Part shown: positions 1 through 10,484 of the stretch, piece after piece | How the letters are laid out: each line of letters starts with the position of its first letter | How positions within the stretch are numbered: position 1 is the first letter of the stretch | Assembly: GCA_945949485.1 (NCBI GenBank) | Contig: CAMFER010000011.1 | Coordinates: forward strand, 1 to 34,515 | DNA length: 34,515 nucleotides | Source: an uncultured Clostridium sp. | Lineage (GTDB): Bacteria > Bacillota > Clostridia > TANB77 > CAG-508 | Direction: 5' to 3' | Notes under the pieces: model-generated | Database searches by the model: none | The model's input: only the letters and a program-made list of their open reading frames with translations | Told to the model about the DNA's origin: nothing | Translations under genes and position numbers: made by a program

Positions 1-28
1 ATGAGTGAAAATATTTCACTCATTTTTC
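1..28. terminator. Hairpin terminator downstream of the minus-strand VanW gene
   Basis: Perfect 10-bp stem atgagtgaaa/tttcactcat with ATA loop, flanked by a T-run (plus) and A-run. Confidence 0.65.
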
Positions 29-52
29 TAATGGACTTTTTTTACAGCCCCT

Positions 53-755
53 TTATTTTAGTGTTACAAGTTTTGTTGTTACCGTTGTTCCATCGGTACT
101 TGCATATATTTTTATACTATAACCAGTGTTATTTACAAATTTTAAATCATAGCTACCATAAGCAACAGCTGCATCTTTACCTTTTTCAACATAGGGGACT
201 TTATTGCTATGAGCATGCCTTTCTGTTACTTTTAACGAATTTACTTTTAGAACAGCATTATATAAAGTAGAACTAACTTGACAATTTCCGCCACCTAGTC
301 CTTTTTCTTTTTTTCCACCATGATCGTAAATATCAGCTTCTTGATATCCTTTGTCAGTAGTAGCTTTACCTACTGTATTACAAAAAGAAAAAGTTTCTCT
401 ATTATTAACTACTGTACCATTTAAAGTATTACAAGTTATATTTATATTATTCTGTCTTGCAGAATCTGTAGAATATATTTTAGTAGTAAATTCAGATAAA
501 GGTTCTTCAATAGGAGAAGATGTAATACCGTACTTTTTTATCTTCTTCTACAGTATTTTTTTGGTCTTCGGACTCTTCAGCAGCGTTATTAGCATCAGCA
601 TCTAAAGAATCATTAAAAGTATTAGTGGAAGTTTTATCGGCTTGGTAAGAATTATTATTTTGATTGTTGTTATTGTATAGATAAATAAAAGTAGCAATTG
701 CAAAGATTATAATTAAAGATATAATTAGAATTATTAAATATTTTTTGTTTTTCAT
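53..755 (-). CDS. VanW-family membrane-anchored protein, interrupted by +1 frameshift at CGG (minus strand, 530..528)
   Basis: Frame 0: MKNKKYLIILIISLIIIFAIATFIYL...EEDKKV-CGG, stop at 507. Skipping C gives VGITSSPIEEPLSEFTTKIYSTDSARQNNINITCNTLNGTVVNNRETFSFCNTVGKATTDKGYQEADIY...GGGNCQVSSTLYNAVL...HAHSNKVPYVEKGKDAAV..., matching VanW motifs (FSFN-like, GGGxCQVSSTLYNA). Confidence 0.85.
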
Positions 756-858
756 AAAATCACCTGGATTTAGTATGCCCAAAAGTTTTAATAATATTGA
801 CAAAATCAAAAAAAAAAATTATAATATTAATGTAGCAAAAATAGAAGGAGAAAATATT

Positions 859-1041
859 ATGCTTGCAAAATATTGGAAAAGAATTGGTTTTATAATTTTA
901 ATAGTTGCTTGTGTATTTAATGTTATGGGAAAATTAGTGAATAAATTATCATTAAATAAAGAGATGATTTATTCGGCTACATTTATGCAAGAAGAACAAA
1001 AAAATAATAATGAAAATAATGAAATTGAAGAAAATCAATAA
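859..1041 (+). CDS. Small single-TM protein of unknown function
   Basis: ORF with RBS-like gaaggag upstream; MLAKYWKRIGFIILIVACVFNVMGK... Confidence 0.5.
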   Translation: MLAKYWKRIGFIILIVACVFNVMGKLVNKLSLNKEMIYSATFMQEEQKNNNENNEIEENQ

Positions 1042-1123
1042 AATTTACTTGAAAAAATAAAAAAAATATGTTATCATAAAAAACAGTCATGTTATTTTGA
1101 ATTTGAGAAAGAGGTGAACTAAT

Positions 1124-1324
1124 ATGAAAGAAGGAATACATCCAAATTACAACCAAACTACAATCACATGTGCTTGTGGAAATGTTTTAGAGGTTGGATC
1201 AACAAAAAAAGATATAAAAGTAGATGTTTGTTCAAAATGCCATCCATACTTGACAGGTAACTTAAGACAAGACACAGTAGGTGGAAGAGCAGATAAATTC
1301 AAAAAGAAATATGGTCTTGCATAA
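1124..1324 (+). CDS. rpmE: 50S ribosomal protein L31 (bL31, Zn-binding form)
   Basis: [46 protein letters not shown]31 signature with cysteines. Confidence 0.95.
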   Translation: MKEGIHPNYNQTTITCACGNVLEVGSTKKDIKVDVCSKCHPYLTGNLRQDTVGGRADKFKKKYGLA

Positions 1325-1547
1325 TTAGAAGACAATAAAGGTAAAGTAAAAATTTAAGTTTTTACTTTATTTTTTTATTTAAATTGAAATTAGTAATATT
1401 TTATATTAGTTGATAAATTGACAATAAATAAAGAAAATGGTATAATTAAATATGCACAATAGTTGAAATGAATACTAATAAAAGCAATTTTATTTTGCAA
1501 TTAAAAAGTATTCAAGTGCATCTACTTTGACAGGAGGTATTTACATT

Positions 1548-2024
1548 ATGAAAGAAAGTAGAGAAGTTTACGTAGCATTAGCAAAAGAAAAGTTTTCTGA
1601 AGGGTACAGCAAAAGTGAAAATCATGTTTCAGGTAGATTGAAAGGAATTAAATGTACTCCAAATTGGCAAAGTGATTCTAAAATCAAAAAAGATGTAGAA
1701 GCATTAGAAAGAGTCACGAAATATGCAGGACATATTTTAGGAGGACCAACTTGGATTTCAATCTTCAACGAACGTTTGATTTTTGCGCCAGGAATTGTAG
1801 ATTTGATTGAGGAATATTATCAAAAAGAATATTCTAATGATTTATCAAAATTAAGTCCTACAGCTCAACATGATGCACCTTTTTACATTGTTGTAGAAAA
1901 GTTATCAGAAGAGGATGACCCAATTATTCCTGTAGTTTGTAAATATGAAGAAGATCCTTCAAAGGATTGTATTGCATTACTCTTTAACAGAAAACGAATC
2001 TTAAAAATGTTAGGTAAGCATTAA
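1548..2024 (+). CDS. Conserved hypothetical protein
   Basis: Intact ORF preceded by caggaggt RBS; followed by hairpin terminator. Confidence 0.6.
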   Translation: MKESREVYVALAKEKFSEGYSKSENHVSGRLKGIKCTPNWQSDSKIKKDVEALERVTKYAGHILGGPTWISIFNERLIFAPGIVDLIEEYYQKEYSNDLSKLSPTAQHDAPFYIVVEKLSEEDDPIIPVVCKYEEDPSKDCIALLFNRKRILKMLGKH

Positions 2025-2031
2025 GAAAAAG

Positions 2032-2058
2032 AGGGGACTATTAGTCCCCTCTTTTTAT
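2032..2058 (+). terminator. Rho-independent terminator
   Basis: gaggggactattagtcccctcttttt. Confidence 0.85.
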
Positions 2059-2217
2059 GTAAGAGTTTATAAAATTATATAAAAATGTATTCTTTACAAT
2101 AAAAGACTACACAAAATTGAAAAAGTGTGATAAAATATATAAGGTTTATTTAAATATACGTTATATATTAAGTAAAAAATATAAATAAATTACAAAAACA
2201 AGGAGGAGGAATTAAAG

Positions 2218-2940
2218 ATGTCAGGACACAGTAAATGGCATAATATTCAAGCTAAAAAAGGTAAAGCAGATGCAGCAAGAGGAAAAATATTTACAAAACT
2301 TGGAAGAGAATTATTAATAGCAGTAAAACAAGGAGGACCTGATCCAGCTGGTAATTCTAAGCTAAAAGATGTAATTGCAAAATGCAAAGCGGCAAATATG
2401 CCAAATGATACAATAAATAATGCAATAAAGAAAGCATCAGGAGCAGGAAATAACGAAAATTATGAAGAAATAACATATGAAGGATATGGACCAAATGGAG
2501 TGGCAGTAATAGTTGAAGCAGCTACAGACAATAAAAATAGAACTGCAGCAGATGTTAGACATGCATTTGATAAAGCAGGAGGAAATTTAGGAACAAGTGG
2601 ATGTGTATCATATATGTTTAACAAGAAAGGTGTTATAGTAGTAGAAAAAGAAAGTACTTCTATGGATGAAGAAGAATTAATGATGCTTGCAATAGAAGCA
2701 GGAGCAGAAGATTTTAAAACTCTAGATGAAGTGTATGAAATAACTACTGATCCATCAGATTTTTCATTAGTTCGTGAAAAACTAGAAGAAGCAGGAATTT
2801 CATTCCTAGAAGCATCTGTTCAAATGGTTCCTACAACAACAGTTTCTTTAGATGAAAAGGGACAAGAAAGAATGGAGAAATTGATTGAAAGATTAGATGA
2901 TTTAGATGATGTTTCAAACATTTACCACAATTGGGAATAA
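2218..2940 (+). CDS. yebC: YebC/PmpR family regulatory protein
   Basis: [40 protein letters not shown]; canonical N-terminus. Confidence 0.97.
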   Translation: MSGHSKWHNIQAKKGKADAARGKIFTKLGRELLIAVKQGGPDPAGNSKLKDVIAKCKAANMPNDTINNAIKKASGAGNNENYEEITYEGYGPNGVAVIVEAATDNKNRTAADVRHAFDKAGGNLGTSGCVSYMFNKKGVIVVEKESTSMDEEELMMLAIEAGAEDFKTLDEVYEITTDPSDFSLVREKLEEAGISFLEASVQMVPTTTVSLDEKGQERMEKLIERLDDLDDVSNIYHNWE

Positions 2941-3034
2941 TTTAATATTAGAGTAGCAAAATAGATAAATGGCTTTATAGGGTTATTTATCTATTTTTTA
3001 TATAAAATTTTAATTGAAAAGAGAGGTATAATGT

Positions 3035-4744
3035 ATGCAAAAGAAAAACAAAGGATTGAAAATAGCAATTATTACAATATTAATTTTAATAATACTTCTG
3101 ATAGTAGTAATGGCGAGTTTGTTTCTTTTTACAGATATATTAAAATCAGATAAAGAGATGTTTATAACATACGGAACAAAAATTTTTTCAAATGAAGAAG
3201 GAATTATTGATAATGATTTAATTCAATATATAGAAAAAAAGAAAAGTAATAGTTATAAAAATACATCAGACATATCATTTGATATGGAATTACCAGAAAG
3301 TGATTTAGAACAACAAAATCTTGTAAATGATTTCAATATAAAGCTTTCAGGAATAATGGATAGTGCCAATAATTCTTTAGAACAAAATGTATCATTAAAT
3401 TATTCTAATGAAGTTAATTTCCCATTTGTATATAGAAAAATAGACGGACTTAAAGGCTTTCAAACACAATATGTTGGAAGTAAATATATTGTAAAGAATG
3501 AAGAGAAAGAACTAGATGAGATAGAGATTGATTTAAATCAAGTAGAAAACATCAATTTTTTGGAAAAAATAGAAGTTCCATTAGGTAAATTACAAAATAT
3601 AGAAGTTACGTATTTATCAAATGTTTTTGAACAGATAGAAAAAGAAAAGTTTTCAAAAGTAGAAATAGATGGAAAAGTAGGATATAGATTATCATTAACT
3701 GGAGAAGAATTAAAAAATATTTTATTACAATCATTAGAAAATTTAAAAAATAACGAAAATATTATAAATCAAATAAATGAAATATTAAGTTTAGAAAATA
3801 GTTCTTCAAAAATAACTAAGAATTCAATAGAACAAACTATAGAGGATTTAAATAATAATACTGTTGAAAATCTTGAAATTACTATAGAACTTACAAATAA
3901 TGAGTTAATAGGACTAAAAATTATTTATGGACAAAATATGTTTAATGTTGAAAAAGAAAAAGACTCTAATAATTTGAGTTATAATATAAATTTAAATGTT
4001 GTAATTAATGATAAAACTAATATTAATGCAGGATTAACAGCTAGTTACTCTAATATAATAACACAAAGTGTTACAGAAAATTATGAGTTATCATTAGGTG
4101 GAGATATTAATATATCTGCAGACGGCAATGAAGATATTCAAACTGTAGCATATAAATATAATTTTAAAAATGATGTTGATTTTACTTCAGTTGATAGTAT
4201 AGAAATTTTCAATGATGAAAATTCAATAATATTAAGTGAGCAAGATGAAGAAGTTAAAAACAATTTGATTAATGCAATACAACAAAGAATGGCAGAGATT
4301 AATAAAAACCAAATGGAAGAAATTGGTGCTAATGAAACCAAAAATCCTATTAATTATTTACAACCCCAATATATAATCCAAGCATTGAACTTTTCGTCTA
4401 TGAGAACAAAACTTTCAGAACAGGAAATAGCAAGTTTTAATAACAAATTTGAGTTGTATAGAGGAAGTAATGAAAAAGGAGTAACAGTAAAAGGATTATT
4501 ATCTACTATTGCACTAAACAATGGAATAGATACAGATAATATTGATATAGAAATAACAGAGGAAGAAGAAAATAATAATCCTAAAATAACAGAAATAAAT
4601 CTAAACGGAGAAGAATATGATGTGACAGCTGAAAATATTATATTGCTTAAAAGTATGATAGAAACAGAAAGTTCATATAGAGTTGAATTTGAAGCTGATT
4701 CAGAAACAGGATTAATATATAGAGCTGTAATAAATAAAATATAG
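3035..4744 (+). CDS. Hypothetical exported/membrane-anchored protein
   Basis: Intact 569-aa ORF with N-terminal TM; no family recognised. Confidence 0.7.
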   Translation: MQKKNKGLKIAIITILILIILLIVVMASLFLFTDILKSDKEMFITYGTKIFSNEEGIIDNDLIQYIEKKKSNSYKNTSDISFDMELPESDLEQQNLVNDFNIKLSGIMDSANNSLEQNVSLNYSNEVNFPFVYRKIDGLKGFQTQYVGSKYIVKNEEKELDEIEIDLNQVENINFLEKIEVPLGKLQNIEVTYLSNVFEQIEKEKFSKVEIDGKVGYRLSLTGEELKNILLQSLENLKNNENIINQINEILSLENSSSKITKNSIEQTIEDLNNNTVENLEITIELTNNELIGLKIIYGQNMFNVEKEKDSNNLSYNINLNVVINDKTNINAGLTASYSNIITQSVTENYELSLGGDINISADGNEDIQTVAYKYNFKNDVDFTSVDSIEIFNDENSIILSEQDEEVKNNLINAIQQRMAEINKNQMEEIGANETKNPINYLQPQYIIQALNFSSMRTKLSEQEIASFNNKFELYRGSNEKGVTVKGLLSTIALNNGIDTDNIDIEITEEEENNNPKITEINLNGEEYDVTAENIILLKSMIETESSYRVEFEADSETGLIYRAVINKI

Positions 4745-4762
4745 TAAATGTTCTAAAAATAA

Positions 4763-4801
4763 AAAAAGAAGCATATATTATAATATGCTTTCTTTTTTTA
4801 T
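4763..4801 (+). terminator. Rho-independent terminator
   Basis: aaaaaagaagcatattataatatgctttctttttt-type hairpin plus U-run. Confidence 0.7.
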
Positions 4802-4829
4802 GCTTGGAAATTAATGGAAAGGAAGAATC

Positions 4830-5703
4830 ATGGAAGAACTAAAGAAAATATTACATTATTTTAATTATAATATTTCTAATAAAATTCTAGAACAATTAGA
4901 AATAGATACGAAATTAGCTAATAGAATTGAGGAAATAAGATTAAGAGTAAATAGACCAATAATATTGAAACTTAGAAATAGAGATGTATTAATTGAATAT
5001 TATCCTAATAGAAATGAAATTTTAGAAGTTGTAGAAAGAATATGTAATAATTCAATATATGCATATAGAAATCAAATATGTAATGGTTATGTAACAATAA
5101 AAGGAGGACATAGGATTCGGATTAACAGGAACAGCGGTTATAGAAAATGATAAAGTTATTAATTTAAAATACATAACAAGTATTAATTTTAGGATTGCAA
5201 GAGAAGTAAAAGGCTGTAGTTTGAATTTATTAAAAGAAATAATTAACAAAGAGGAAAATACTATTTTTACAACTTTAATTGTTTCTCCACCAGGAAAAGG
5301 AAAAACAACTATGTTAAGAGATATTATAAGAAATTTAAGTAATGGAATAAAAGAGATGAATTTTTTAGGAAAAACATGTGGAGTTGTTGATGAAAGAGGA
5401 GAATTAGCTGCAATGTATCAGGGAGTTCCACAAAATGATATTGGAATTAGAACAGATGTTATAGAAAATGTTTCAAAGGCAAAAGGAATTGATATCTTAA
5501 TAAGAACAATGGCACCACAAATAATTGCTTGTGATGAAATAGGTCAAAAAGAAGATGTAATGGCAATATTAAGAGCTATTACTTCTGGAGTTAAAGGAAT
5601 ATTTACTATGCATGGCAACAGTTTAGAAGATATAAAATCAAATGTTGAAGTTAATGAATTAATTAAAAATAAAAAAATAGAAAAAATAATATTTTTATCA
5701 TAA
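4830..5703 (+). CDS. spoIIIAA: Stage III sporulation protein AA (ATPase), +1 frameshift at CGG 5118-5120
   Basis: N-part MEELKKILHYFNYNIS...ICNGYVTIKGGHRI; C removal gives GGHRI-GLTGTAVIENDKVINLKYITSINFRIAREVKG...SPPGKGKTTMLRDIIRNLS (Walker A). Confidence 0.93.
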
Positions 5704-5773
5704 TTTTTTTAAAATTAAAGTTCTAAAAATACATTTGATGAATATAATACTAAAAATGAAAGGACAAGTTAAA

Positions 5774-6283
5774 ATGCAAATATTAAAATATTTTATGCTA
5801 TTTTTACTACTTGTATCAGCAAGTCTTATGGGAAAGATTTTATCAAAAAGATATGTATACAGACTAGAAGAGTTAGAAGAAATAAAAACAGATTTGAATA
5901 TATTAAAAACTAAGATTAAATTTACATATGAACCACTTCCGCAGATTTTTAGTGAATTTGGAAGTGAAAATAGAGGAAATATAAGTAACATATTTAAAAA
6001 CGCAACTAAAAAGATGGAAAAACTTAATGCAGAAGAAGCATGGGAAGAAGCGGTAGAAGAAAGTGCTACTAATTTGAACATAGAAGATAAAAAAGTATTA
6101 AAGAATTTTTCTAAAATGCTTGGGAAAACTGATTTGGAAGGACAAATCAGTCAAATAGAAGTAACAGAAAGTTTTTTAGAAACTCAAATAAGACATGCAG
6201 AGGAAGAAAAACAAAAAAATGAAAAATTATATAGTAGATTAGGAACAACTATTGGGTTAGCAATAGTAATTATATTAGCCTAG
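5774..6283 (+). CDS. spoIIIAB: Stage III sporulation protein AB
   Basis: Position in operon; MQILKYFMLFLLLVSASLMGKILSKRYVYRLEELEEIKTDLNILKTKIKFTYEPLPQIF. Confidence 0.9.
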   Translation: MQILKYFMLFLLLVSASLMGKILSKRYVYRLEELEEIKTDLNILKTKIKFTYEPLPQIFSEFGSENRGNISNIFKNATKKMEKLNAEEAWEEAVEESATNLNIEDKKVLKNFSKMLGKTDLEGQISQIEVTESFLETQIRHAEEEKQKNEKLYSRLGTTIGLAIVIILA

Positions 6284-6305
6284 TTGAAAATAAGCGGAGG
6301 GCAAA

Positions 6306-6501
6306 ATGGATATTAATTTGTTATTCAAGATTGCTGCGATTGGAATATTAGTTGCAGTTTTACATCAAGTATTAGTACGTGCTGGAAGAGAAGATCAAGC
6401 AATGATGACTACTTTGGCAGGATTAGTAATAGTACTTACTATGGTAATAAAAGAAATAAGCCGGATTATTTGACACTGTAAGGACTATTTTTAATTTATA
6501 G
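6306..6501 (+). CDS. spoIIIAC: Stage III sporulation protein AC, +1 frameshift at CGG 6462-6464
   Basis: MDINLLFKIAAIGILVAVLHQVLVRAGREDQAMMTTLAGLVIVLTMVIKEIS-(C)-GLFDTVRTIFNL*; without the shift ends RII*. Confidence 0.93.
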
Positions 6502-6517
6502 ATGGAAGGGAGAATTA

Positions 6518-6904
6518 ATGGATGTAGTAAAAATTGTCGGTATTGCTCTAGTAGCTTTAATAATAATCATTGTAATTAGACAATATAAGCCAGAGTTTGC
6601 AATATATATAAGTATTATTGCAGGTGTAATGATACTTATACTAGGAATGGACAAGATTAGTCAAATTATAAGTTTATTAAATTCATTAGCTAGCAAAGCT
6701 TCTATAAATAATGAATTCCTAATTTTATTAATCAAAATAACTGGAATTGCAATGCTATCTGAATTTGCTGTAAGTATTTGTAAAGATGCAGGTGAAAGTG
6801 CAATAGCTAGTAAAGTAGAAATTGGAACAAAAATAATAATAATATCTATGTCTATCCCAATAATATCAAGTCTATTAGAAGTTATATTAAAAGTACTTCC
6901 TTAA
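6518..6904 (+). CDS. spoIIIAD: Stage III sporulation protein AD
   Basis: Operon position; multi-TM ORF MDVVKIVGIALVALIIIIVIRQYKPEFAIYISIIAGVMIL. Confidence 0.92.
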   Translation: MDVVKIVGIALVALIIIIVIRQYKPEFAIYISIIAGVMILILGMDKISQIISLLNSLASKASINNEFLILLIKITGIAMLSEFAVSICKDAGESAIASKVEIGTKIIIISMSIPIISSLLEVILKVLP

Positions 6905-6913
6905 AAAAAGAAG

Positions 6914-8075
6914 GTGTCACTAATGAAAAAAATAATAAGCTTTTTAATAATGTTCATCGCTTTTATTTTTATATTATCAATAAATACATATGCAACTAAT
7001 GAAGAAATGTTAGAAAAGCAACAAGAAGAGTTTGGAATAGGAAATTTTTTAGATAGTGCAAAAGAATATACTGGAGATTTTTTTGAAGATGTAGATATAA
7101 ATACAATTTTGGAAAATGCAATAAAAGGAGAAATAGATAATTCTACGATTATAAAAAAAATACTAAATATATTTGGAAGTGAAATAATAGGAACTTTAAA
7201 AATAATAGGAAGTATATTAGTAATAGTAGTGATACATAGTATTTTGAAAGCAATAGGAGAAGGATTAGAAAATAAAGAAATAACAACTTTGATATATTAT
7301 GTACAATACATTTTAATAGTAACTATAGTAATAACCAATTTCGCAGAAATAGTTAATTTAGTAAAAGAATCTGCATCAAATCTAGTTGGTTTTATGAATA
7401 TTTTAGTTCCTTTGTTAATGACATTAGTATTATCAACAGGAAGTATAAGTACTAGTAGCATAATAGAACCAATTATAATATTTGCTATAAATTTTGTTGG
7501 AAATATAATTCAAACATTTATAATACCTCTTATATTAATTATGGCAAGTTTGGTGATAATTTCTAAAATTTCAGATAGAGTACAAATAGATAAAATAGCT
7601 AAATTTTTTAAATCAGGAATAGTATGGTTTTTGGGAATAGTACTTACAATATTTGTTGGAATCGTATCATTAGAAGGGACAATGTCTAGTAGCATTGATG
7701 GGATTACAGCAAAGACTAGTAAAGCTATTGTAAGTTCTGCAATTCCTGTAGTGGGAAAAATATTAGGAGATGCCGTAGATAGTTTTTTAGGTGGAGCTGT
7801 AATTATTAAAAATGCTGTACGGTTTACTAGGAGTCATAATTATTATAGGAATTGCAGTAATGCCAGTAATTAAACTTTCTATAATAACAATTGCATACAA
7901 ACTAACTAGTGCTGCAATAGAACCTATAGCAGATAGTAAGATAACAGGTCTTTTAGAACAATTGGGAGACATATTTAAGCTGTTTTTGGGAGTTTTATGT
8001 GCATTATCTTTTATGCTCATAATAGGGACTACATTAGTTCTAAAAATATCAAATAGTGGAATGATGTATAGATAG
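6914..8075 (+). CDS. spoIIIAE: Stage III sporulation protein AE, +1 frameshift at CGG 7820-7822
   Basis: Two overlapping ORFs (6914-7873, 7812-8075) join as ...VIIKNAV-(C)-GLLGVIIIIGIAVMPVIKLSIITIAYKLTSAAIEPIAD...; true start may be ATG 6923. Confidence 0.92.
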
Positions 8076-8084
8076 GTGGATGTT

Positions 8085-8736
8085 ATGATTGTTTTTTTAA
8101 GTACATGGGCAGAGAAAATTGCATTATCTGTAATTGTTATTTCAATATTAGAAATGTTGATACCTAATAATAAAATGAAAAAATATATACGAGTAGTTAT
8201 GGGAATATTTATATTATTTAATATAATATCACCTTTAATAGAAGAAAAAGACTTAATAAATATGAATAATTTAGATTTAGATATAGAAACATTTTCACGG
8301 AGAAAGTAACACAAATGTTAATCAAGAATCAATGAATAGAAGACTTGAAGAGTTATACAATGAAGAATTAGAAAAGGATATTTCAAGAAAATTAAATGAA
8401 AAAGGTTATGAATTGATAGATTGTAAGATTGATGTGAAAATTGGAGATGAGGAAACTACCAAAATAAATAAAATAAAACTTTCAATAGAAAAGGTTGAAA
8501 CATTAAATGATGAGGGACAAGAGAGTAGTAATAAAGAAGGATTAGAAGAAAAAATTGTAACAGAAATTGAAAAAATAAAAAAAGTTGATACAAAAGTAAA
8601 AAATGAAAACGAATCTGATACAGAAGAAAAAATAAAAACAGATAAAACTAAGTTAACTGAGCAAGAGAAACAAGAAGTGAAAAAATTTTTATCTGAAGAA
8701 TATGAGGTGGAAGAAAAATGTTTAGAGATAAATTAA
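8085..8736 (+). CDS. spoIIIAF: Stage III sporulation protein AF, +1 frameshift at CGG 8298-8300
   Basis: MIVFLSTWAEKIALSVIVISILEMLIPNNKMKKYIRVVMGIFILFNIISPL...DIETFS-(C)-GESNTNVNQESMNRRLEELYNEELEKDISRKLNEKGYE. Confidence 0.92.
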
Positions 8737-9375
8737 AGAAGATTTTTTTAAATGTAAAAGGTGAAGATGAGGAAGGAGAAACATTAGGAGATAATAAAAA
8801 GAAAATAGAAAATTTGGTATTTTTCATTGTTCTATTAATTATAACAATTGTAATTATTAATATTATTTGGAATGAAAATGATAAAAAATCTAATAATCAA
8901 GAAAACATAGATACAGGTAAAAAGCTAGCTATTACTAATGAATTAGATGCTACGAAAAGCGAAAGCAATACAGATTTATCAAGTCAAGCTGAAGAACTTG
9001 AGGAAAAATTAGAAAATATTTTATCTAAAATTCAAGGCGTTGGAGAAGTAAGTGTTTGTATAAATTATTCACAGTCCAGTGAAGTAGTAGCTATGTATAA
9101 TGAAAATTCGAAAGTAAGTAGTACTGAAGAAACAGATACAGAAGGAGGAACAAGACAGATAGAAGAAACAGATACACAAAAAGAAATAATTTATCAAGAA
9201 GAAGATGGAGTGAAAACTCCGATTACGCAAAAGGTAATAAAACCTAAAGTAGAAGGTGCCATTATAACGGCAAAAGGTGCAAAAAATACAGATATAAAGA
9301 CAAATATAATTCAAGCTGTAGAAGCAATTACTCGGATTGCCGACACACAAAATTCAAGTTTTTGAAATGAGTTAA
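8718..9375 (+). CDS. spoIIIAG: Stage III sporulation protein AG, +1 frameshift at CGG 9333-9335
   Basis: ...KNTDIKTNIIQAVEAIT-(C)-GLPTHKIQVFEMS*; shifted C-terminus matches the expected SpoIIIAG tail; frame 0 gives ITRIADTQNSSF*. Confidence 0.92.
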
Positions 9376-9386
9376 GGAGGAATAGT

Positions 9387-10064
9387 ATGAAAATATTCAA
9401 GAAAAATCAAATAATTATATATGTTATTGTTTTAATGCTGATGACAGCAGGGTATTTAAATTTTACCACAAAGCAAAAAGATGCTTTACAAACAAGTACT
9501 GAAACCGAAGAAATAGTAAATGATGAGTCTAAAGTTTCAGGCATTGGAGATGCAAGATTAGTAAGTAATAACGAAGTTGTATCAGAAGAAAATACCACGA
9601 ATACCATTGATACAAGTAAAACTAATGAAATTAACGATAATACCAATATGGTTGATTCTAATACTATACAAGAAAATGTACTTGGTTCTAGTGAAGAGAC
9701 TAGTTCTGGAAATGAAGATGAATATTTTACAAAATCAAAATTAGAAAGAGATACAATGTATTCACAAATGATTGAGACATATGAAAATATATTAAACAGT
9801 TCGAATTCACTAGAAACACAGAAACAATCTGTTACTCAAGAAATACAAAAAATAAATGAAACAAAAAACAGTATTATGATATGTGAAAATTTAATCAAAA
9901 CTAAAGGATTTGAAAATAGCGTGATTTTTGTTAATGGTGATAGCATAAGCGTCGTTATAGGTTCTCCTGAAGAAATAAAGCAAGAGGAAGTTGCTCAAAT
10001 TCAAAATATAATTTCCAGAGAATTTAAAGCTAATATAGAAAATATACATATATCAACAAAATAA
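9387..10064 (+). CDS. spoIIIAH: Stage III sporulation protein AH
   Basis: Last operon gene; N-terminal TM plus YscJ/FliF-like C-terminal domain (VIFVNGDSISVVIGSPEEIKQEEVAQIQNIISREFKANIENIHIS). Confidence 0.9.
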   Translation: MKIFKKNQIIIYVIVLMLMTAGYLNFTTKQKDALQTSTETEEIVNDESKVSGIGDARLVSNNEVVSEENTTNTIDTSKTNEINDNTNMVDSNTIQENVLGSSEETSSGNEDEYFTKSKLERDTMYSQMIETYENILNSSNSLETQKQSVTQEIQKINETKNSIMICENLIKTKGFENSVIFVNGDSISVVIGSPEEIKQEEVAQIQNIISREFKANIENIHISTK

Positions 10065-10095
10065 GATGTAATGCACATAAATTGCATTACATCTT
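10063..10095. terminator. Bidirectional terminator between spoIIIAH and convergent HTH gene
   Basis: aagatgtaatgca-cataaat-tgcattacatctt, 13-bp stem. Confidence 0.8.
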
Positions 10096-10301
10096 AAGCT
10101 ATTTTTTCAGATATTTTTCGAATGTATTCTCCAATTTCTTCATTGCTTAAATCAAGTTCTATTATAAGTTTTTTTTAAGATATCTTTCCTTGGCAAATCT
10201 TCTTCGTTGTCAATTCTAACATACTGTCTTAGACTAATACCAAGAATTTGAGACATTTTTTCTTGTGTATATAATTTTTTTAATCTTTTTTCTTTTATCA
10301 T
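10094..10301 (-). pseudogene. Small HTH (XRE-like) regulator, frame broken in an A8 homopolymer
   Basis: MIKEKRLKKLYTQEKMSQILGISLRQYVRIDNEEDLPRKDILKK then, with one A removed, LIIELDLSNEEIGEYIRKISEKIA*. Confidence 0.6.
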
Positions 10302-10484
10302 AAAACCACATTGTTTATATATAAAACAATTATTACATAGTTTGGAAAATATTTGTATTGACATTTTATGACTAGAAAATAAAAGCCAATAAAAAATAGA
10401 TTAAATAGTAGAAAAGTGTTGTAAAATTTTAAAAAATTGATATAATATAGATTGATGTATCAAAAGACTAAGGGGGAATAGAAA

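Noticed and set aside
351-605. Plus-strand ORFs 1-270 and 351-605
   Set aside because: They are antisense to the frameshifted VanW gene, which explains the region.
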